Shown here: positions 9,857 to 23,144 of the stretch, one piece after another
Layout of the letters: each line of letters begins with the position of its first letter
Numbering within the stretch: position 1 is the stretch's first letter
Assembly (NCBI GenBank): GCA_014859215.1
Contig: JACUUS010000003.1
Coordinates: 1-36,902 of the forward strand
DNA: 36,902 bases
Reading direction: 5' to 3'
Source: Dehalococcoidia bacterium
GTDB taxonomy: Bacteria; Chloroflexota; Dehalococcoidia; SZUA-161
Made by a program: the position numbers and the translations under genes
The notes under the pieces: model-generated
Seen by the model: the letters and a program-made list of their open reading frames with translations, nothing else
Databases searched by the model: none
Told to the model about the DNA's origin: nothing

Positions 9857-11131
9857 TCAGGGACGGACCTGGCCGCTCCCAAATATGATCCATTTGTAGG
9901 TGGTCAATTCCTTAAGCCCGAGTGGGCCTCGGGCGTGCATCTTCTGAGTGCTGATTCCAACCTCAGCGCCAAGGCCGAACTGGCCGCCGTCAGTAAAACG
10001 GGTGCTCGCATTTACGTAGACACACGCGGCGTCCGCTTCGTCGAGAAATCTCATTGCAGATGTGTAGTCTTCCGTGACGATTGCTTCGGAATGGCCCGAA
10101 CCGTATTTGGCAATGTGTTCAAGGGCTTGATCCAGTGAATCCACCACTCTGACACCTGCTATTAGCGCGAGAAACTCTTTTCCCCAGTCCTGTTCCGTGG
10201 CCGGAACCGCATTAACTGAGGGCAAAGCTCCGATAATTGCCAGTGAACGCTCGTCACAGTGCATCTCAACTCCCGCCTTGCTCCACTCCCTGGCGATTAT
10301 GGGGAGAAAACGGTCTGCAATGTCACGGTGGATTAGGAGAGTATCAAGGGCATTGCACACCGTGGGGCGCTGGACCTTTGCGTTATAGGCAATCGAGACT
10401 GATTTTTCGAGATCAGCACTCCGGTCCACATATGTATGGCAGACCCCGATCCCACCGGTAAGCACAGGCATGGAAGCGTTCTCGGCAACGTACCTGATCA
10501 AATCAGCGCCGCCGCGGGGGACAACAAGGTCAATAGCATTCCTCATCTTGAGCATATGGGTTATCAGGACGCGATCACTGGATTCGATAAACTGGATAGA
10601 ACCCTCGGGAATCCCGGCACTATATGCGCTCTCCTGTATGATTCTTGAAAGGGCGAGATTTGAGTTCCTGGCCTCTTTGCCTCCCCGGAGTATCACCGCG
10701 TTGCCGGATTTCAGGCACAATACCGCTATATCGACTGTGACATTGGGCCGGCTTTCATATATCGCCCCAATCACCCCCAGGGGCACCCGGCGTTTGCCGA
10801 TCTGGAGTCCGTTGGCTAGAGTACGCATATCCAGAATCTCGCCGACAGGGTCAGGCAGTGAGGAGACACTTCTCACGTCTGCCGCTGTTGCCCTGATTCG
10901 ATCAGCAGTCAGCAAAAGTCGGTCAAGCAACGCGGCGCTCATACCCGCTTTCTCACCGTCGCGATAATCTTTGCCGTTGGCTCCGCGAATCTCATCTTCC
11001 CGTTTCTCGAGCTCGTCGGCTATGAGCAGCAATGCTTTGTTCTTCACATGAGTGGAGAGATATGCCAGTTTTTTTGATGCGTTCTTCGCCGCCAGGGCTT
11101 TGACTTCAATTTCGTAGGGTGTTGATTGCAT
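9857..11131 (-). CDS. proA: Gamma-glutamyl phosphate reductase
   Basis: RRVPLGVIGAIYESRPNVTVDIAVLCLKSGNAVILRGGKEA, DLVVPRGGADLIRYV, GLGAEVGISTQKMHARGPLGLKELTTYKWI. Confidence 0.97.
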   Translation of the reverse strand: MQSTPYEIEVKALAAKNASKKLAYLSTHVKNKALLLIADELEKREDEIRGANGKDYRDGEKAGMSAALLDRLLLTADRIRATAADVRSVSSLPDPVGEILDMRTLANGLQIGKRRVPLGVIGAIYESRPNVTVDIAVLCLKSGNAVILRGGKEARNSNLALSRIIQESAYSAGIPEGSIQFIESSDRVLITHMLKMRNAIDLVVPRGGADLIRYVAENASMPVLTGGIGVCHTYVDRSADLEKSVSIAYNAKVQRPTVCNALDTLLIHRDIADRFLPIIAREWSKAGVEMHCDERSLAIIGALPSVNAVPATEQDWGKEFLALIAGVRVVDSLDQALEHIAKYGSGHSEAIVTEDYTSAMRFLDEADAACVYVNASTRFTDGGQFGLGAEVGISTQKMHARGPLGLKELTTYKWIIFGSGQVRP

Positions 11132-11148
11132 CGTGGTTCCTCTCTGGC

Positions 11149-12273
11149 TCAGAGAATCACGAGATTATCACGGTGAACGATTTCCGTTCCGTATTCGTAA
11201 CCGAGCCGCTCCATGATCTTGTCAGAATGGGACCCCCTGATGACCTCGATCTCGTCTGAACTATAGCTGGAGATGCCGCAGGCTATCTTCTCCTCGGTCC
11301 GAGAATCAAGGATGCTTACAATATCCCCTCGTTCGAAGCGTCCCCGCGTACCATCGATCCCGACCGGAAGCAAGCTCTTGTTCTGAAGCCGCAGAGCCTT
11401 GACAGCCCCGGAGTCGATAAGGACCATGCCTCTCGATATCTGGCTGAGCAACCAGCGTTTTCGGCTTTCGAGCTTTGTCGAAGTGGGCTGAAAGAAGGTT
11501 CCGTGACTTTCGCCGCTGATCAGTTTTTGAAGTATTTCCGGTTCCCGGCCGCCTGCTATTATCACCGCTATACCCGATGCCGTCGCCAGCTTTGCCGCCT
11601 CGATCTTGGTGGCCATGCCGCCCGTGCCGCGCATGCTGTGACTCAGATGGGCTAATCCTTCTACCGCAGCGTCTATTCGGTCCACTCGTGAAACCAGCTT
11701 CGCTGATGGTTCCAGATGCGGATCAGCGTCAAATAGTCCTCCAGTGTCAGTCAGAAGCACCAACAGGTCTGCGTCGGTCAGTATAGCGACCAGGGCTGAC
11801 AAGGTATCATTATCGCCGAAAACCGCATCTTCAATTTCTTCGACTGCTACAACGTCATTTTCATTTACTATTGGGATTACACCAAGCCTGAGCAACGCCA
11901 ACAGGGTATTGCGCGCATTCAGGTAGCTGTGCCGGTGGGTGAAATCATTTCTCGTTAGAAGTGTTTGCGCGATCGTGATTTCGTGCCAGGTGAACAACTG
12001 GTCATAGGCATCCATCAGCCGGCTTTGCCCAACCGCCGCCAACACCTGTCTGAAAGGCACGTTCTTATCTTCCTGAACGTGTTTCAGACGCTGCCTGCCT
12101 GCCGCGATTGCCCCCGACGAGACAACCACCAGTTCCAGCCCCCGGGCATGAAGCCTGGCGATCTGGCCCACAAGAGATGACATTGTCTCGAGGTTGAGGT
12201 GATCGCTCCCGCCGGTGAGCAGATTGGTACCCAGCTTGACTACAACGCGATGATGGTCCATGGGGGCTCGCAC
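11149..12273 (-). CDS. proB: Glutamate 5-kinase
   Basis: VVVKLGTNLLTGG, VVVSSGAIAAGRQRL, NENDVVAVEEIEDAVFGDNDTLSALVA, GTGGMATKIEAAKLA, C-terminal PUA region. Start may be ATG 12273 or 12261. Confidence 0.96.
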   Translation of the reverse strand: MRAPMDHHRVVVKLGTNLLTGGSDHLNLETMSSLVGQIARLHARGLELVVVSSGAIAAGRQRLKHVQEDKNVPFRQVLAAVGQSRLMDAYDQLFTWHEITIAQTLLTRNDFTHRHSYLNARNTLLALLRLGVIPIVNENDVVAVEEIEDAVFGDNDTLSALVAILTDADLLVLLTDTGGLFDADPHLEPSAKLVSRVDRIDAAVEGLAHLSHSMRGTGGMATKIEAAKLATASGIAVIIAGGREPEILQKLISGESHGTFFQPTSTKLESRKRWLLSQISRGMVLIDSGAVKALRLQNKSLLPVGIDGTRGRFERGDIVSILDSRTEEKIACGISSYSSDEIEVIRGSHSDKIMERLGYEYGTEIVHRDNLVIL

Positions 12274-12325
12274 TCAATTATAGCACCGGGAACAGGCGAA
12301 CAACAGCCGGTGGCTTGTTGGGGAA

Positions 12326-13588
12326 TCAGTAGTCCCTTGACATAGTGGCCAGGAACTCGGCATTCGAAGGCGTCTTTGTGAGCCTCTCAAGTATCTTCTC
12401 CGTAGCCTCGGTGGGGTTAACAGAGTTGGCGCTGATTAAGCCAGCCATCCTCCTGAGCACCCATACCTGTCTAAGGGTATTCTCATCGAGCAGCAGTTCT
12501 TCCTTCCTGGTGCCGCTACGCTGAATGTCTATGGCAGGGAAAATCCTGCGTTCAGCCAGCTTACGGTCAAGATGGAGTTCCATATTGCCTGTGCCCTTGA
12601 ACTCTTCGTAGATTACGTCATCCATCCTGCTCCCTGTATCGACGAGGCAGGTAGCAATGACTGTAAGGCTCCCGCCTTCTTCGGTGTTTCTCGCCGCGCC
12701 GAAGAACCGTTTTGGTGAATAAAGAGCGGCCGGGTCTACACCGCCTGAGAGTGTACGTCCGCTGGAAGGCATTTCCAGGTTGTACGCACGTGTAAGCCTG
12801 GTAATACTGTCGAGCAGGATCGTTACGCCATTCCCCAGCTCCACCAGTCTCTTGGCGCGTTCCAGAGCCACTTCAGCGACCCTGGTGTGTTCTTCAACAG
12901 GCTCATCGAAGGTTGAGGCTATGACCTCGGCATTGACTGATCGCCTCCAGTCCGTTACCTCCTCAGGCCGCTCGCCTATCAGACACACCATCAGGTGAAT
13001 GTCATTGTAGTTAGTCACGATACCATTGGCTATGTGCTTCAGCAGGATGGTCTTCCCCGCCTTCGGAGGCGATACAATAAGCCCTCGCTGGCCGCGGCCT
13101 ATGGGTGATATCAGATTAATTAGTCTAGTCGAGAGATTTGACGGGACTGTCTCAAGGTTAATGATCCGGTCGGGAAAAATCGGTATGAGGCGGTCAAACA
13201 AAGGGCGGCTCTTGGCGGCTTCCGGGTCGAGATTGTTTACGGTCTCAACACGGAGAAGGCTGTGGTACTTCTCGCCTTCTTTCGGCAGCCTTACCTGTCC
13301 GTTGACCACATCGCCTGTACGAAGAGAGAATCTACGTATTTGAGACTGTGACACATAGATGTCAGTCGAGTCCGGGCGGAGGTTACTTTGCCTCAAGAAT
13401 CCGTAGCCGTCGCCCATTATTTCCAGGATTCCCCCTCTGAAGGTGTAACCCTGCTGTTCGGCATTGGCCTGGAGCAGGCGGAGGACCAACTCCTCTTTTT
13501 TCAGAGAGCTGATGCCTGTAATGCCCTGCTCTTTTGCGAATGTGAGCAGCTCATCTCTGGTCTTGGTTTCAAGTTCGGTTATGTTCAT
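12326..13588 (-). CDS. rho: Transcription termination factor Rho
   Basis: [100 protein letters not shown]. Confidence 0.97.
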   Translation of the reverse strand: MNITELETKTRDELLTFAKEQGITGISSLKKEELVLRLLQANAEQQGYTFRGGILEIMGDGYGFLRQSNLRPDSTDIYVSQSQIRRFSLRTGDVVNGQVRLPKEGEKYHSLLRVETVNNLDPEAAKSRPLFDRLIPIFPDRIINLETVPSNLSTRLINLISPIGRGQRGLIVSPPKAGKTILLKHIANGIVTNYNDIHLMVCLIGERPEEVTDWRRSVNAEVIASTFDEPVEEHTRVAEVALERAKRLVELGNGVTILLDSITRLTRAYNLEMPSSGRTLSGGVDPAALYSPKRFFGAARNTEEGGSLTVIATCLVDTGSRMDDVIYEEFKGTGNMELHLDRKLAERRIFPAIDIQRSGTRKEELLLDENTLRQVWVLRRMAGLISANSVNPTEATEKILERLTKTPSNAEFLATMSRDY

Positions 13589-13667
13589 AGTTCAACTCCG
13601 TGATTGTATTGGCATAGTTGTCGGGCAAAGACTGACAAGGTGCTTTCGGGTTAAGCGGATAGCAGTC

Positions 13668-14318
13668 TCATGCTTCCTGGCTGCGTCGCCAATCCTCGAT
13701 GAAGCGGGTTATCCCAGCATCAGTGAGCGGATGTTTTATCATCTGCATGAGTACGCTGAACGGGATTGTGGCGACATGTGCACCGGCTTTAGCTGCGGCG
13801 CTGACATGTAAAGGGTGCCTTATGCTGGCGGCTATCACTTCAGTCGATAATCTGTAATAATCGTAAATCGCGACAATTTCTTCGACCAGCGCCATGCCGT
13901 CCTGTCCAACATCGTCAAGCCTGCCCACGAAAGGGCTGACGAAGGCTGCGCCTGCGCTCGCAGCCAGTATCGCCTGATTTAAGGAGAAGCATAATGTGGC
14001 GTTGCACTTTATTCCCTCTCCTGCCAGTGCCGAGATAGCTTCCAAGCCACTTGCTGATATTGGTACCTTGACCACGACGTTAGAGGCCCAGGACGAGATT
14101 CGGCGCGCCTCTTCAATCATGGTGTCGGATTCCAGACTGAGCACTTCAGCACTGATGGGGCCGTCAATTATCGAGGAGATTTCCTGAATAACTGCCTTCG
14201 CATCTTTCCGGTTCTCTTTGGCGATGAGAGTGGGATTAGTAGTTACTCCACTGATTCTTACCAACCGAGCAGCCTTGCGGATTTCTTCGACGTTGGCAGT
14301 ATCCAGGAAGATGCGCAT
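13668..14318 (-). CDS. Transaldolase / fructose-6-phosphate aldolase family
   Basis: [72 protein letters not shown]. Confidence 0.94.
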   Translation of the reverse strand: MRIFLDTANVEEIRKAARLVRISGVTTNPTLIAKENRKDAKAVIQEISSIIDGPISAEVLSLESDTMIEEARRISSWASNVVVKVPISASGLEAISALAGEGIKCNATLCFSLNQAILAASAGAAFVSPFVGRLDDVGQDGMALVEEIVAIYDYYRLSTEVIAASIRHPLHVSAAAKAGAHVATIPFSVLMQMIKHPLTDAGITRFIEDWRRSQEA

Positions 14319-14390
14319 CCAACTCCTACAAATATATCATATGCTGGGACTTTTGTCTATAGAGCAATCTCACCGAGCCCGCATCCGGTC

Positions 14391-16019
14391 TCAGAGAGGC
14401 AAAGGTTGTTGATCGCCTATCCGCAGCGTTTTCATAGCTACTTCAATGAAGTCCCGGAACAATGGATGCGGCCGGTTTGGCCGTGATGCAAACTCAGGAT
14501 GAAACTGAGTCCCGATCATCCACGGGTGGTCCACTATTTCACTGATTTCCACCAGCTTGCCATCGGGAGAGACTCCGCTTGCTCGGAGTCCTCCATCATT
14601 AAGTATGCCTCTGAACTCGTTATTGAACTCGAACCTGTGGCGATGCCGTTCGTAGACTACTGTTGCCCCATAAGCCTGAGCGGCGTGAGATCGAGGATCC
14701 AGATGGCAGGGATACAGCCCGAGCCGCATCGTTCCACCCTTGGAGCAGACTTCTCTCTGGTCAGGCAGCAAGTCTATGACCGGGTACGGCGTCACTTCGT
14801 CGAATTCTCGTGAATTCGGTTTGTTCGATTTCAGGACGTGGCGAGCATATTCAATAACGAGTATGTGCATACCGAGGCATAGACCCAGATAGGGTATTCC
14901 GTTCTCCCGCGCATAGCGAGCTGCGCGAACTTTGCCTTCAATGCCTCGATTGCCGAATCCGCCGGGCACCACTATGCCGCTCGCCGTTCGAAGCAAGGAC
15001 TCGGCGCTCTCTTTCTCGAGGTCTTCGGACTCTATCCAGATCAGATGGAGATCGCGATCATGGAAAAGAGCCGCGTGGCAGAGCGCTTCTTTCACCGAGA
15101 GATAAGCATCCCTCAACTTGATATACTTACCGACCAGGGCAATCGGAACGGGTTCCTTGGGCTTCTTCATCCTGGTCACCAGTTGCCGCCATTCTTGCAG
15201 GTCCTCTTCGACGGCGGGCAACTTCAGCCGGTCAACTATTATTTTCCCCAACCCGGCTTCGTCCAGCACCAGGGGGACTTCGTATATGGTCGAAAGAGTA
15301 GGCAGAGGCACGACGGCCTGCTTGTCAACATCGCAGAACAGGGCTATCTTGTCCTTTATCTCGTCAGTAACCGGGTAATCGCTGCGGCACACTATTACGT
15401 CTGGCTGTATACCAAGGCTGCGCAGTTCCTTGACGCTGTGTTGAGTCGGCTTGGTCTTCAATTCCCCGGTGGACCCTATCCACGGAAGGAGGGTTACGTG
15501 TATGTAGAGCACATTATCGCGGCCGACATCGTTCCTCATCTGCCTGATCGCCTCAAGGAAAGGCTGGCCCTCGATATCTCCGACAGTCCCTCCCACTTCA
15601 ACGATCACGATATCGGCGCCGCTCAGGTCCGCCACTTCGCGGATGCACTTCTTGATCTGGGCGGTCACATGGGGAACGACCTGGATCGTGCCTCCGAGGA
15701 AATCGCCGCGCCTTTCCTTGGCGATTACCGAACTATATATCTGCCCCGTGGTAACACTGGAAGCCTTTGTCAGGTTAGTGTCCATGAAACGTTCATAATG
15801 TCCCAGATCGAGGTCAGTCTCGGCGCCGTCTTCGGTGACGAAGACTTCTCCGTGTTGGAAAGGAGACATGGTTCCAGGATCGACGTTGAGGTAGGGATCC
15901 AGTTTCTGGGCTGTAACGGCCAGTTTATAGCCTTTGAGGAGGCGTCCTACGGAAGCGGCGACTATTCCCTTACCGACTGAGCTAACTACGCCGCCCGTAA
16001 CGAATATATATTTTGCCAT
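14391..16019 (-). CDS. pyrG: CTP synthase
   Basis: [49 protein letters not shown], class I glutamine amidotransferase [18 protein letters not shown]. Confidence 0.98.
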   Translation of the reverse strand: MAKYIFVTGGVVSSVGKGIVAASVGRLLKGYKLAVTAQKLDPYLNVDPGTMSPFQHGEVFVTEDGAETDLDLGHYERFMDTNLTKASSVTTGQIYSSVIAKERRGDFLGGTIQVVPHVTAQIKKCIREVADLSGADIVIVEVGGTVGDIEGQPFLEAIRQMRNDVGRDNVLYIHVTLLPWIGSTGELKTKPTQHSVKELRSLGIQPDVIVCRSDYPVTDEIKDKIALFCDVDKQAVVPLPTLSTIYEVPLVLDEAGLGKIIVDRLKLPAVEEDLQEWRQLVTRMKKPKEPVPIALVGKYIKLRDAYLSVKEALCHAALFHDRDLHLIWIESEDLEKESAESLLRTASGIVVPGGFGNRGIEGKVRAARYARENGIPYLGLCLGMHILVIEYARHVLKSNKPNSREFDEVTPYPVIDLLPDQREVCSKGGTMRLGLYPCHLDPRSHAAQAYGATVVYERHRHRFEFNNEFRGILNDGGLRASGVSPDGKLVEISEIVDHPWMIGTQFHPEFASRPNRPHPLFRDFIEVAMKTLRIGDQQPLPL

Positions 16020-16036
16020 ACAGACTTACATACCAA

Positions 16037-16065
16037 TAAATAGCATAAAATCAGGTCATTGTCAA
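16037..16065 (-). promoter_or_regulatory. Putative sigma-70 promoter for pyrG
   Basis: On the minus strand: TTGACA (16065-16060), 17-nt spacer, TATTTA (16042-16037), close upstream of pyrG. Confidence 0.6.
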
Positions 16066-16150
16066 AGACCTTTTGTAATCTGGCCCTTTACTATAATATA
16101 CTAAATCTGGTAGGTATGGTTCGAACTCGATTCTGATTCAGGTGAGGTAA

Positions 16151-18789
<2,639 letters not shown>

Positions 18790-18792
18790 GTT

Positions 18793-18821
18793 TTGGGTAC
18801 ACTCAAAGGGTTTGATATAAT
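18793..18821 (+). promoter_or_regulatory. Putative promoter for mfd
   Basis: TTGGGT (18793-18798), 17-nt spacer, TATAAT (18816-18821), followed by a 7-bp stem-loop and the mfd start. Confidence 0.55.
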
Positions 18822-18863
18822 GGTTTACAGGGCTAGTCGTTGCGGCTAGCCCTTGGAGCGTTT

Positions 18864-21800
18864 GTGGTGAATTTGTCCGGAGTCTTGAGTCTAACCGAGA
18901 ATATCCCTTTGTTTGCAGGGCTAGCCAGCGGCCTGGCCAGGGGTGGGGAATCAAGAGCAGGGATACCTCGCGCTCCGCGCGCATTCCTCCTGGCCGGGCT
19001 TTACAGGCAGCTTCGTCGCCCGGTGCTCGTGATTACGCCCAGAGGAGAACGGGCCAGGCAGCTTTTCGAGGAAGTCCCTGTATGGCTCGGTGACAGAGCG
19101 CCTGTATACCTGTTTCCCGAACCGGATGCCCTGCCGTACGAGCAGCTTTCGTCCGATTGTCATACTGTGCATGAGAGGGTCAGGGTGCTCGCCGGATTAT
19201 GCAGGCGGCAGGATACCCCGTTCATTGTCGCTTCCGCTTACGCGGTCGCCAGGAAGACTGTCGCGGCGGAGGCTGTGGCAGCCTCATGTCAGCGATTGAG
19301 AGTGAGATCAAGAGTCAATCTGGACCGGTTGCTATCTGCCTGGACCCGGCTTGGATACGAGGCTGAAAGCAAAGTAGACATACCGGGCACTTTCAGTCAC
19401 CGCGGAGGCATCATTGATATCTACCCGCCCGACAGCAAAATGCCCGTCAGAATCGAGCTTTCTGGCAATGAGGTGGAGAGCCTGCGTTTCTATGACCCGG
19501 TGAGTCAGCGCTCGACCTGCACCATATCCGAAATAGATATCGTCCCCGTCCGAGAATTGCTTGTCGGAGACTCCGAATTACAGGAGCGCGTCAGTGAACT
19601 GGACCTTACGAGCCTCAACGACGAGGCCGCCTCGAGATTCTCGGGGCATGCGGGCCGGGCCTGCGGTCGCTGGTTCGACAACCTGGACATATTGAGTTCT
19701 CTGGTCCATGACAGTCCTTTTCTCGATTACTTGCCGTCAAACGCGCTTCTTGTGCTGGACGAGCCGGATGCGATAGATGCTGCCATGACCGAACTTGATG
19801 CGAAAGCCAGCGAAATGCGCGATGTTCAGACGGAACGTGGAGAAATGCCGTCTGATTTCCCGGTCCCTTATTTCAAATGGCCTGAGATTCAGTCCCTCGC
19901 CAACAGGTTCGAACACAGACTTGCCCTGGAGCAATGGGGGGGCGGAGATGACGGCATGGGCGGCTTCAATTCCGTTCCGGGTTACGGCGGGCAAGTGCAA
20001 GGATTTCTCGACGAGGTAAAACTAGCCAGGAGCAGGCCGGGGCGGATTATAGTCGTCTCTCAGCAAGCGGGGCGGCTTTCCGAACTGTTTGCGGAGAATG
20101 ATACCTATGTTGCGCCTGTTAAGGATATGACGGCCCCACCCCCTGAAGGCTCCATAACCCTCGTACATGGCAGCTTGAACGATGGCTGGACCATGGATGG
20201 AGACAGCCCGCTTACGGTCATCACTGATCACGACATCTTCGGGTTTGTAAGGAAACGCAGGGCGTCGCACAAGCGTCCTATCCACCATGACGAACTGCTG
20301 GCCGAACTACGCCCGGGAGATTACGTTGTCCACGTGGATCACGGAATCGCCCGTTTCTCAGGCGTAACCAACCTGGAAGTAGATATGGCGGCGAAAGAGT
20401 ACCTCATCCTTGAGTATGCTGCAGGAGATAAGCTCTATGTCCCGAATGATCAGATTGATCGCGTCGCGAGGTACATAGGTCCTGGTGGTTATGAGCCTGC
20501 TCTAAGCCGACTGGGAACACAGGAGTGGCAGCGGGCAAAGCAGAGAGTCAAGGAAGCAGCCGTCGAGCTGGCAGGAGAGCTTCTTGCTCTCTACAGCGCC
20601 CGGCAGCTCGCGGAGGGGTTGTCTTTCCCGCCTGATACAGTCTGGCAGCAGGAGCTTGAAGCTTCATTCCCTTACCTGGAGACATCTGATCAGCTCAAGG
20701 CCGTTGAGGAAGTCAAGGAAGACATGGAGAAGGCCCAGCCCATGGACCGGCTGGTATGCGGCGATGTGGGTTATGGAAAGACTGAGGTCGCGATCCGTGC
20801 CGCCTTTAAGGCGGTTACGAACGACATGCAGGTGGCGATGCTGGTTCCAACCACAGTGCTGGCCCGACAGCACGTCACTACTTTCAGAGAGCGGATGGCG
20901 GCTTTTCCTATCAGGATCGAATCATTGAGCCGGCTTCGTTCCCCCAAAAAACAGAGGCAAACCGTGCAGGCCCTGGTAAACGGCGCTGTCGACATCTGCA
21001 TCGGCACACATCGCCTTCTCCAGAAGGACGTTTCCTTCAAGAATCTGGGACTGGTAATCATCGATGAAGAGCAAAGGTTCGGAGTCGCACACAAGGAGAG
21101 GCTGAAGCAGCTTAGAAAAGAAGTCGACGTACTAACCCTTAGCGCCACCCCTATCCCCCGCACCTTGCACATGGGATTGGTCGGCATACGGGACATGAGC
21201 TGCATGGAGACTCCACCCGAGGAACGCCTGCCCATTAAGACCTTCGTGGGCTCGCTCAACGATAGGACTGTGCGTGAGGCTATCCTTAGAGAGCTTGACC
21301 GTAACGGCCAGGTCTTCTATGTCTACAATCGAGTTCAGAAAATCGGCCGGGTGGCCCGGCACCTTCAGGAACTTGTTCCCGAAGCAAAAGTGGGGATCGG
21401 ACACGGGCAGATGCCGGAGGAGGCTCTGGAATCGGTTATGCTCGACTTCGCTGATGGAAAGATAGACATCCTCGTGTGTACAACTATTATCGAATCGGGC
21501 CTTGATCTGCCCAATGTTAATACATTGATTGTCGAAGACGCCGATCGACTTGGCCTCACCCAGCTTTACCAGCTGCGAGGCAGGGTCGGACGAGGCGCAG
21601 CCCGGGCATATGCGTACTTCTTCTATAGCGGCGGCAAGCAGCTTACTGATACCGCCCAGAAAAGACTGAGGACGATCTACGAAGCTACCGAACTCGGCGC
21701 CGGTTTCCAGATAGCGATGAAGGACCTGGAAATCCGCGGAGCGGGAAATGTACTCGGCCCGGAGCAAAGCGGGCACATGGGAGCCGTAGGATACGATCTT

Positions 21801-22373
21801 TATACCAGGCTCTTGTCCGAAGCTATATCCGAGGTGAAAGGGAGAGACCGGGAAAAAGTCCCTGAACCAGTTGCGGCCTCGGTCAACCTGCCTGTACCGG
21901 CTTACATACCTGAAGAGTATGTGAGCGATCTGAGCACACGCATGTCCCTGTACCTGAAGCTCTCCAGGGTCAGGTCCCTGGACGAGCTGTCGGACCTTGA
22001 AACTGAGTTCAGAGACCGTTTTGGCGGCATACCGCCACAGGTGGCCGATCTCTTTTTCCTTGTCCGGGCAAAGACGCGCGCAACGGTTGCCGGCATCCGT
22101 GAGGTATCCTGGGACGGGGGGCAGGTAGTACTGAAGATGGCGCCGGGAGTTGACGTCAGCAGGTCAGCCCTGCAGCAGTACTTCGCAGACAGGGTCAAGG
22201 TGGGCCCCAGACAGGTGCGGCTGTACGCCAGGCGGGCCGGCAAGGACTGGAGAAAGACGCTGGAGCGGCTGATTGAGACTATTATAAAGGCCAGGGACGG
22301 CGCTGTTCCCCTGTCGGTCGAGGCGGCTCCTGTTCGGCATGGATCGCACGGCACAGCTCCTGACCAGGTTTAG
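18864..22373 (+). CDS. mfd: Transcription-repair coupling factor Mfd
   Basis: UvrB-like N-terminal region (YLFPEPDALPYEQLSSD), RNAP-interaction region (GDYVVHVDHGIARFSG), RecG-like helicase (DRLVCGDVGYGKTEVAIRAAFKA, IIDEEQRFGV, RGRVGRGAARAYAYFFY). GTG start at 18864 or 18867 inferred; ORF opens at 18840. Confidence 0.97.
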   Translation: MVNLSGVLSLTENIPLFAGLASGLARGGESRAGIPRAPRAFLLAGLYRQLRRPVLVITPRGERARQLFEEVPVWLGDRAPVYLFPEPDALPYEQLSSDCHTVHERVRVLAGLCRRQDTPFIVASAYAVARKTVAAEAVAASCQRLRVRSRVNLDRLLSAWTRLGYEAESKVDIPGTFSHRGGIIDIYPPDSKMPVRIELSGNEVESLRFYDPVSQRSTCTISEIDIVPVRELLVGDSELQERVSELDLTSLNDEAASRFSGHAGRACGRWFDNLDILSSLVHDSPFLDYLPSNALLVLDEPDAIDAAMTELDAKASEMRDVQTERGEMPSDFPVPYFKWPEIQSLANRFEHRLALEQWGGGDDGMGGFNSVPGYGGQVQGFLDEVKLARSRPGRIIVVSQQAGRLSELFAENDTYVAPVKDMTAPPPEGSITLVHGSLNDGWTMDGDSPLTVITDHDIFGFVRKRRASHKRPIHHDELLAELRPGDYVVHVDHGIARFSGVTNLEVDMAAKEYLILEYAAGDKLYVPNDQIDRVARYIGPGGYEPALSRLGTQEWQRAKQRVKEAAVELAGELLALYSARQLAEGLSFPPDTVWQQELEASFPYLETSDQLKAVEEVKEDMEKAQPMDRLVCGDVGYGKTEVAIRAAFKAVTNDMQVAMLVPTTVLARQHVTTFRERMAAFPIRIESLSRLRSPKKQRQTVQALVNGAVDICIGTHRLLQKDVSFKNLGLVIIDEEQRFGVAHKERLKQLRKEVDVLTLSATPIPRTLHMGLVGIRDMSCMETPPEERLPIKTFVGSLNDRTVREAILRELDRNGQVFYVYNRVQKIGRVARHLQELVPEAKVGIGHGQMPEEALESVMLDFADGKIDILVCTTIIESGLDLPNVNTLIVEDADRLGLTQLYQLRGRVGRGAARAYAYFFYSGGKQLTDTAQKRLRTIYEATELGAGFQIAMKDLEIRGAGNVLGPEQSGHMGAVGYDLYTRLLSEAISEVKGRDREKVPEPVAASVNLPVPAYIPEEYVSDLSTRMSLYLKLSRVRSLDELSDLETEFRDRFGGIPPQVADLFFLVRAKTRATVAGIREVSWDGGQVVLKMAPGVDVSRSALQQYFADRVKVGPRQVRLYARRAGKDWRKTLERLIETIIKARDGAVPLSVEAAPVRHGSHGTAPDQV

Positions 22374-23068
22374 TCCAGATAACGCTGCACCTCGGCAAGG
22401 CTCTTTATTCGGGGACAGTCCTCTATCTGCGCCCAGAACCCATCGCGATCAAGGAGCAGAGCCTTGATCCCTACGGCCCTGGCCCCAAGGACGTCGGCAT
22501 AGTACTGGTCACCCACATGTAAGGACTCCGAACCGGCTACTCCCGCTTGCTCGAGGGCTTTGAGGAATAGAGGTGCGTGGGGCTTCTCCGCTCCGACTTC
22601 AAGCGAGGTCAATGCGAAGTCAATATAGCCTGTAAGTCCAAGTTCGCGTGTGTATTCGGCGAGGCGCCGTGTCAGGTTCGATATCAGGCCGCGCTTGATT
22701 TGCAGTCTTCTTAACTCGGTGAGGAGCGGGATAACATCTTCGAACAGGACAAGCTTCCGGTCGAGTTGCCTCACCCGCGCCAATATCCGGAAAGCGAGGT
22801 CCCTGTCCACATTTGCGCCCGCTGTTCTGAGCAGGACAGCCTCGTATTCGCCCCAGAAGAGCTGTGCCTCTTCGGGCGTGCGCTTCTGTATTGCTTGCCG
22901 GGCATTCTCCCGGCTCATGTAGTCATCAGCTACGCAATAGCCCAGGGGAATGGCTTTCTTGACCACGTGTATGCCGAACTCCAGGCATGCTTTGGCCTGA
23001 AGTTCCTCTCTGGGGGGATCAAACTTGACAAGCGTATTGTAGAAGTCAAAGAAGACAGCCCTGATCAT
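22370..23068 (-). CDS. HAD-superfamily hydrolase
   Basis: MIRAVFFDFYNTLVKFD, LISNLTRR, GAEKPHAPLFLKALEQAG, HVGDQYYADVLGARAVG. Confidence 0.9.
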   Translation of the reverse strand: MIRAVFFDFYNTLVKFDPPREELQAKACLEFGIHVVKKAIPLGYCVADDYMSRENARQAIQKRTPEEAQLFWGEYEAVLLRTAGANVDRDLAFRILARVRQLDRKLVLFEDVIPLLTELRRLQIKRGLISNLTRRLAEYTRELGLTGYIDFALTSLEVGAEKPHAPLFLKALEQAGVAGSESLHVGDQYYADVLGARAVGIKALLLDRDGFWAQIEDCPRIKSLAEVQRYLD

Positions 23069-23144
23069 TTCTTCAGTTTTGCGGACAGAATTATGTTAGA
23101 ATACATTAGATGGAGTTTAGCATAGTTGGAGTCCTGGCCGCAAA

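Noticed and set aside
15045-15980. 311-aa plus-strand ORF antisense to pyrG
   Set aside because: pyrG on the other strand is unambiguous; this ORF is a codon-phase artefact.
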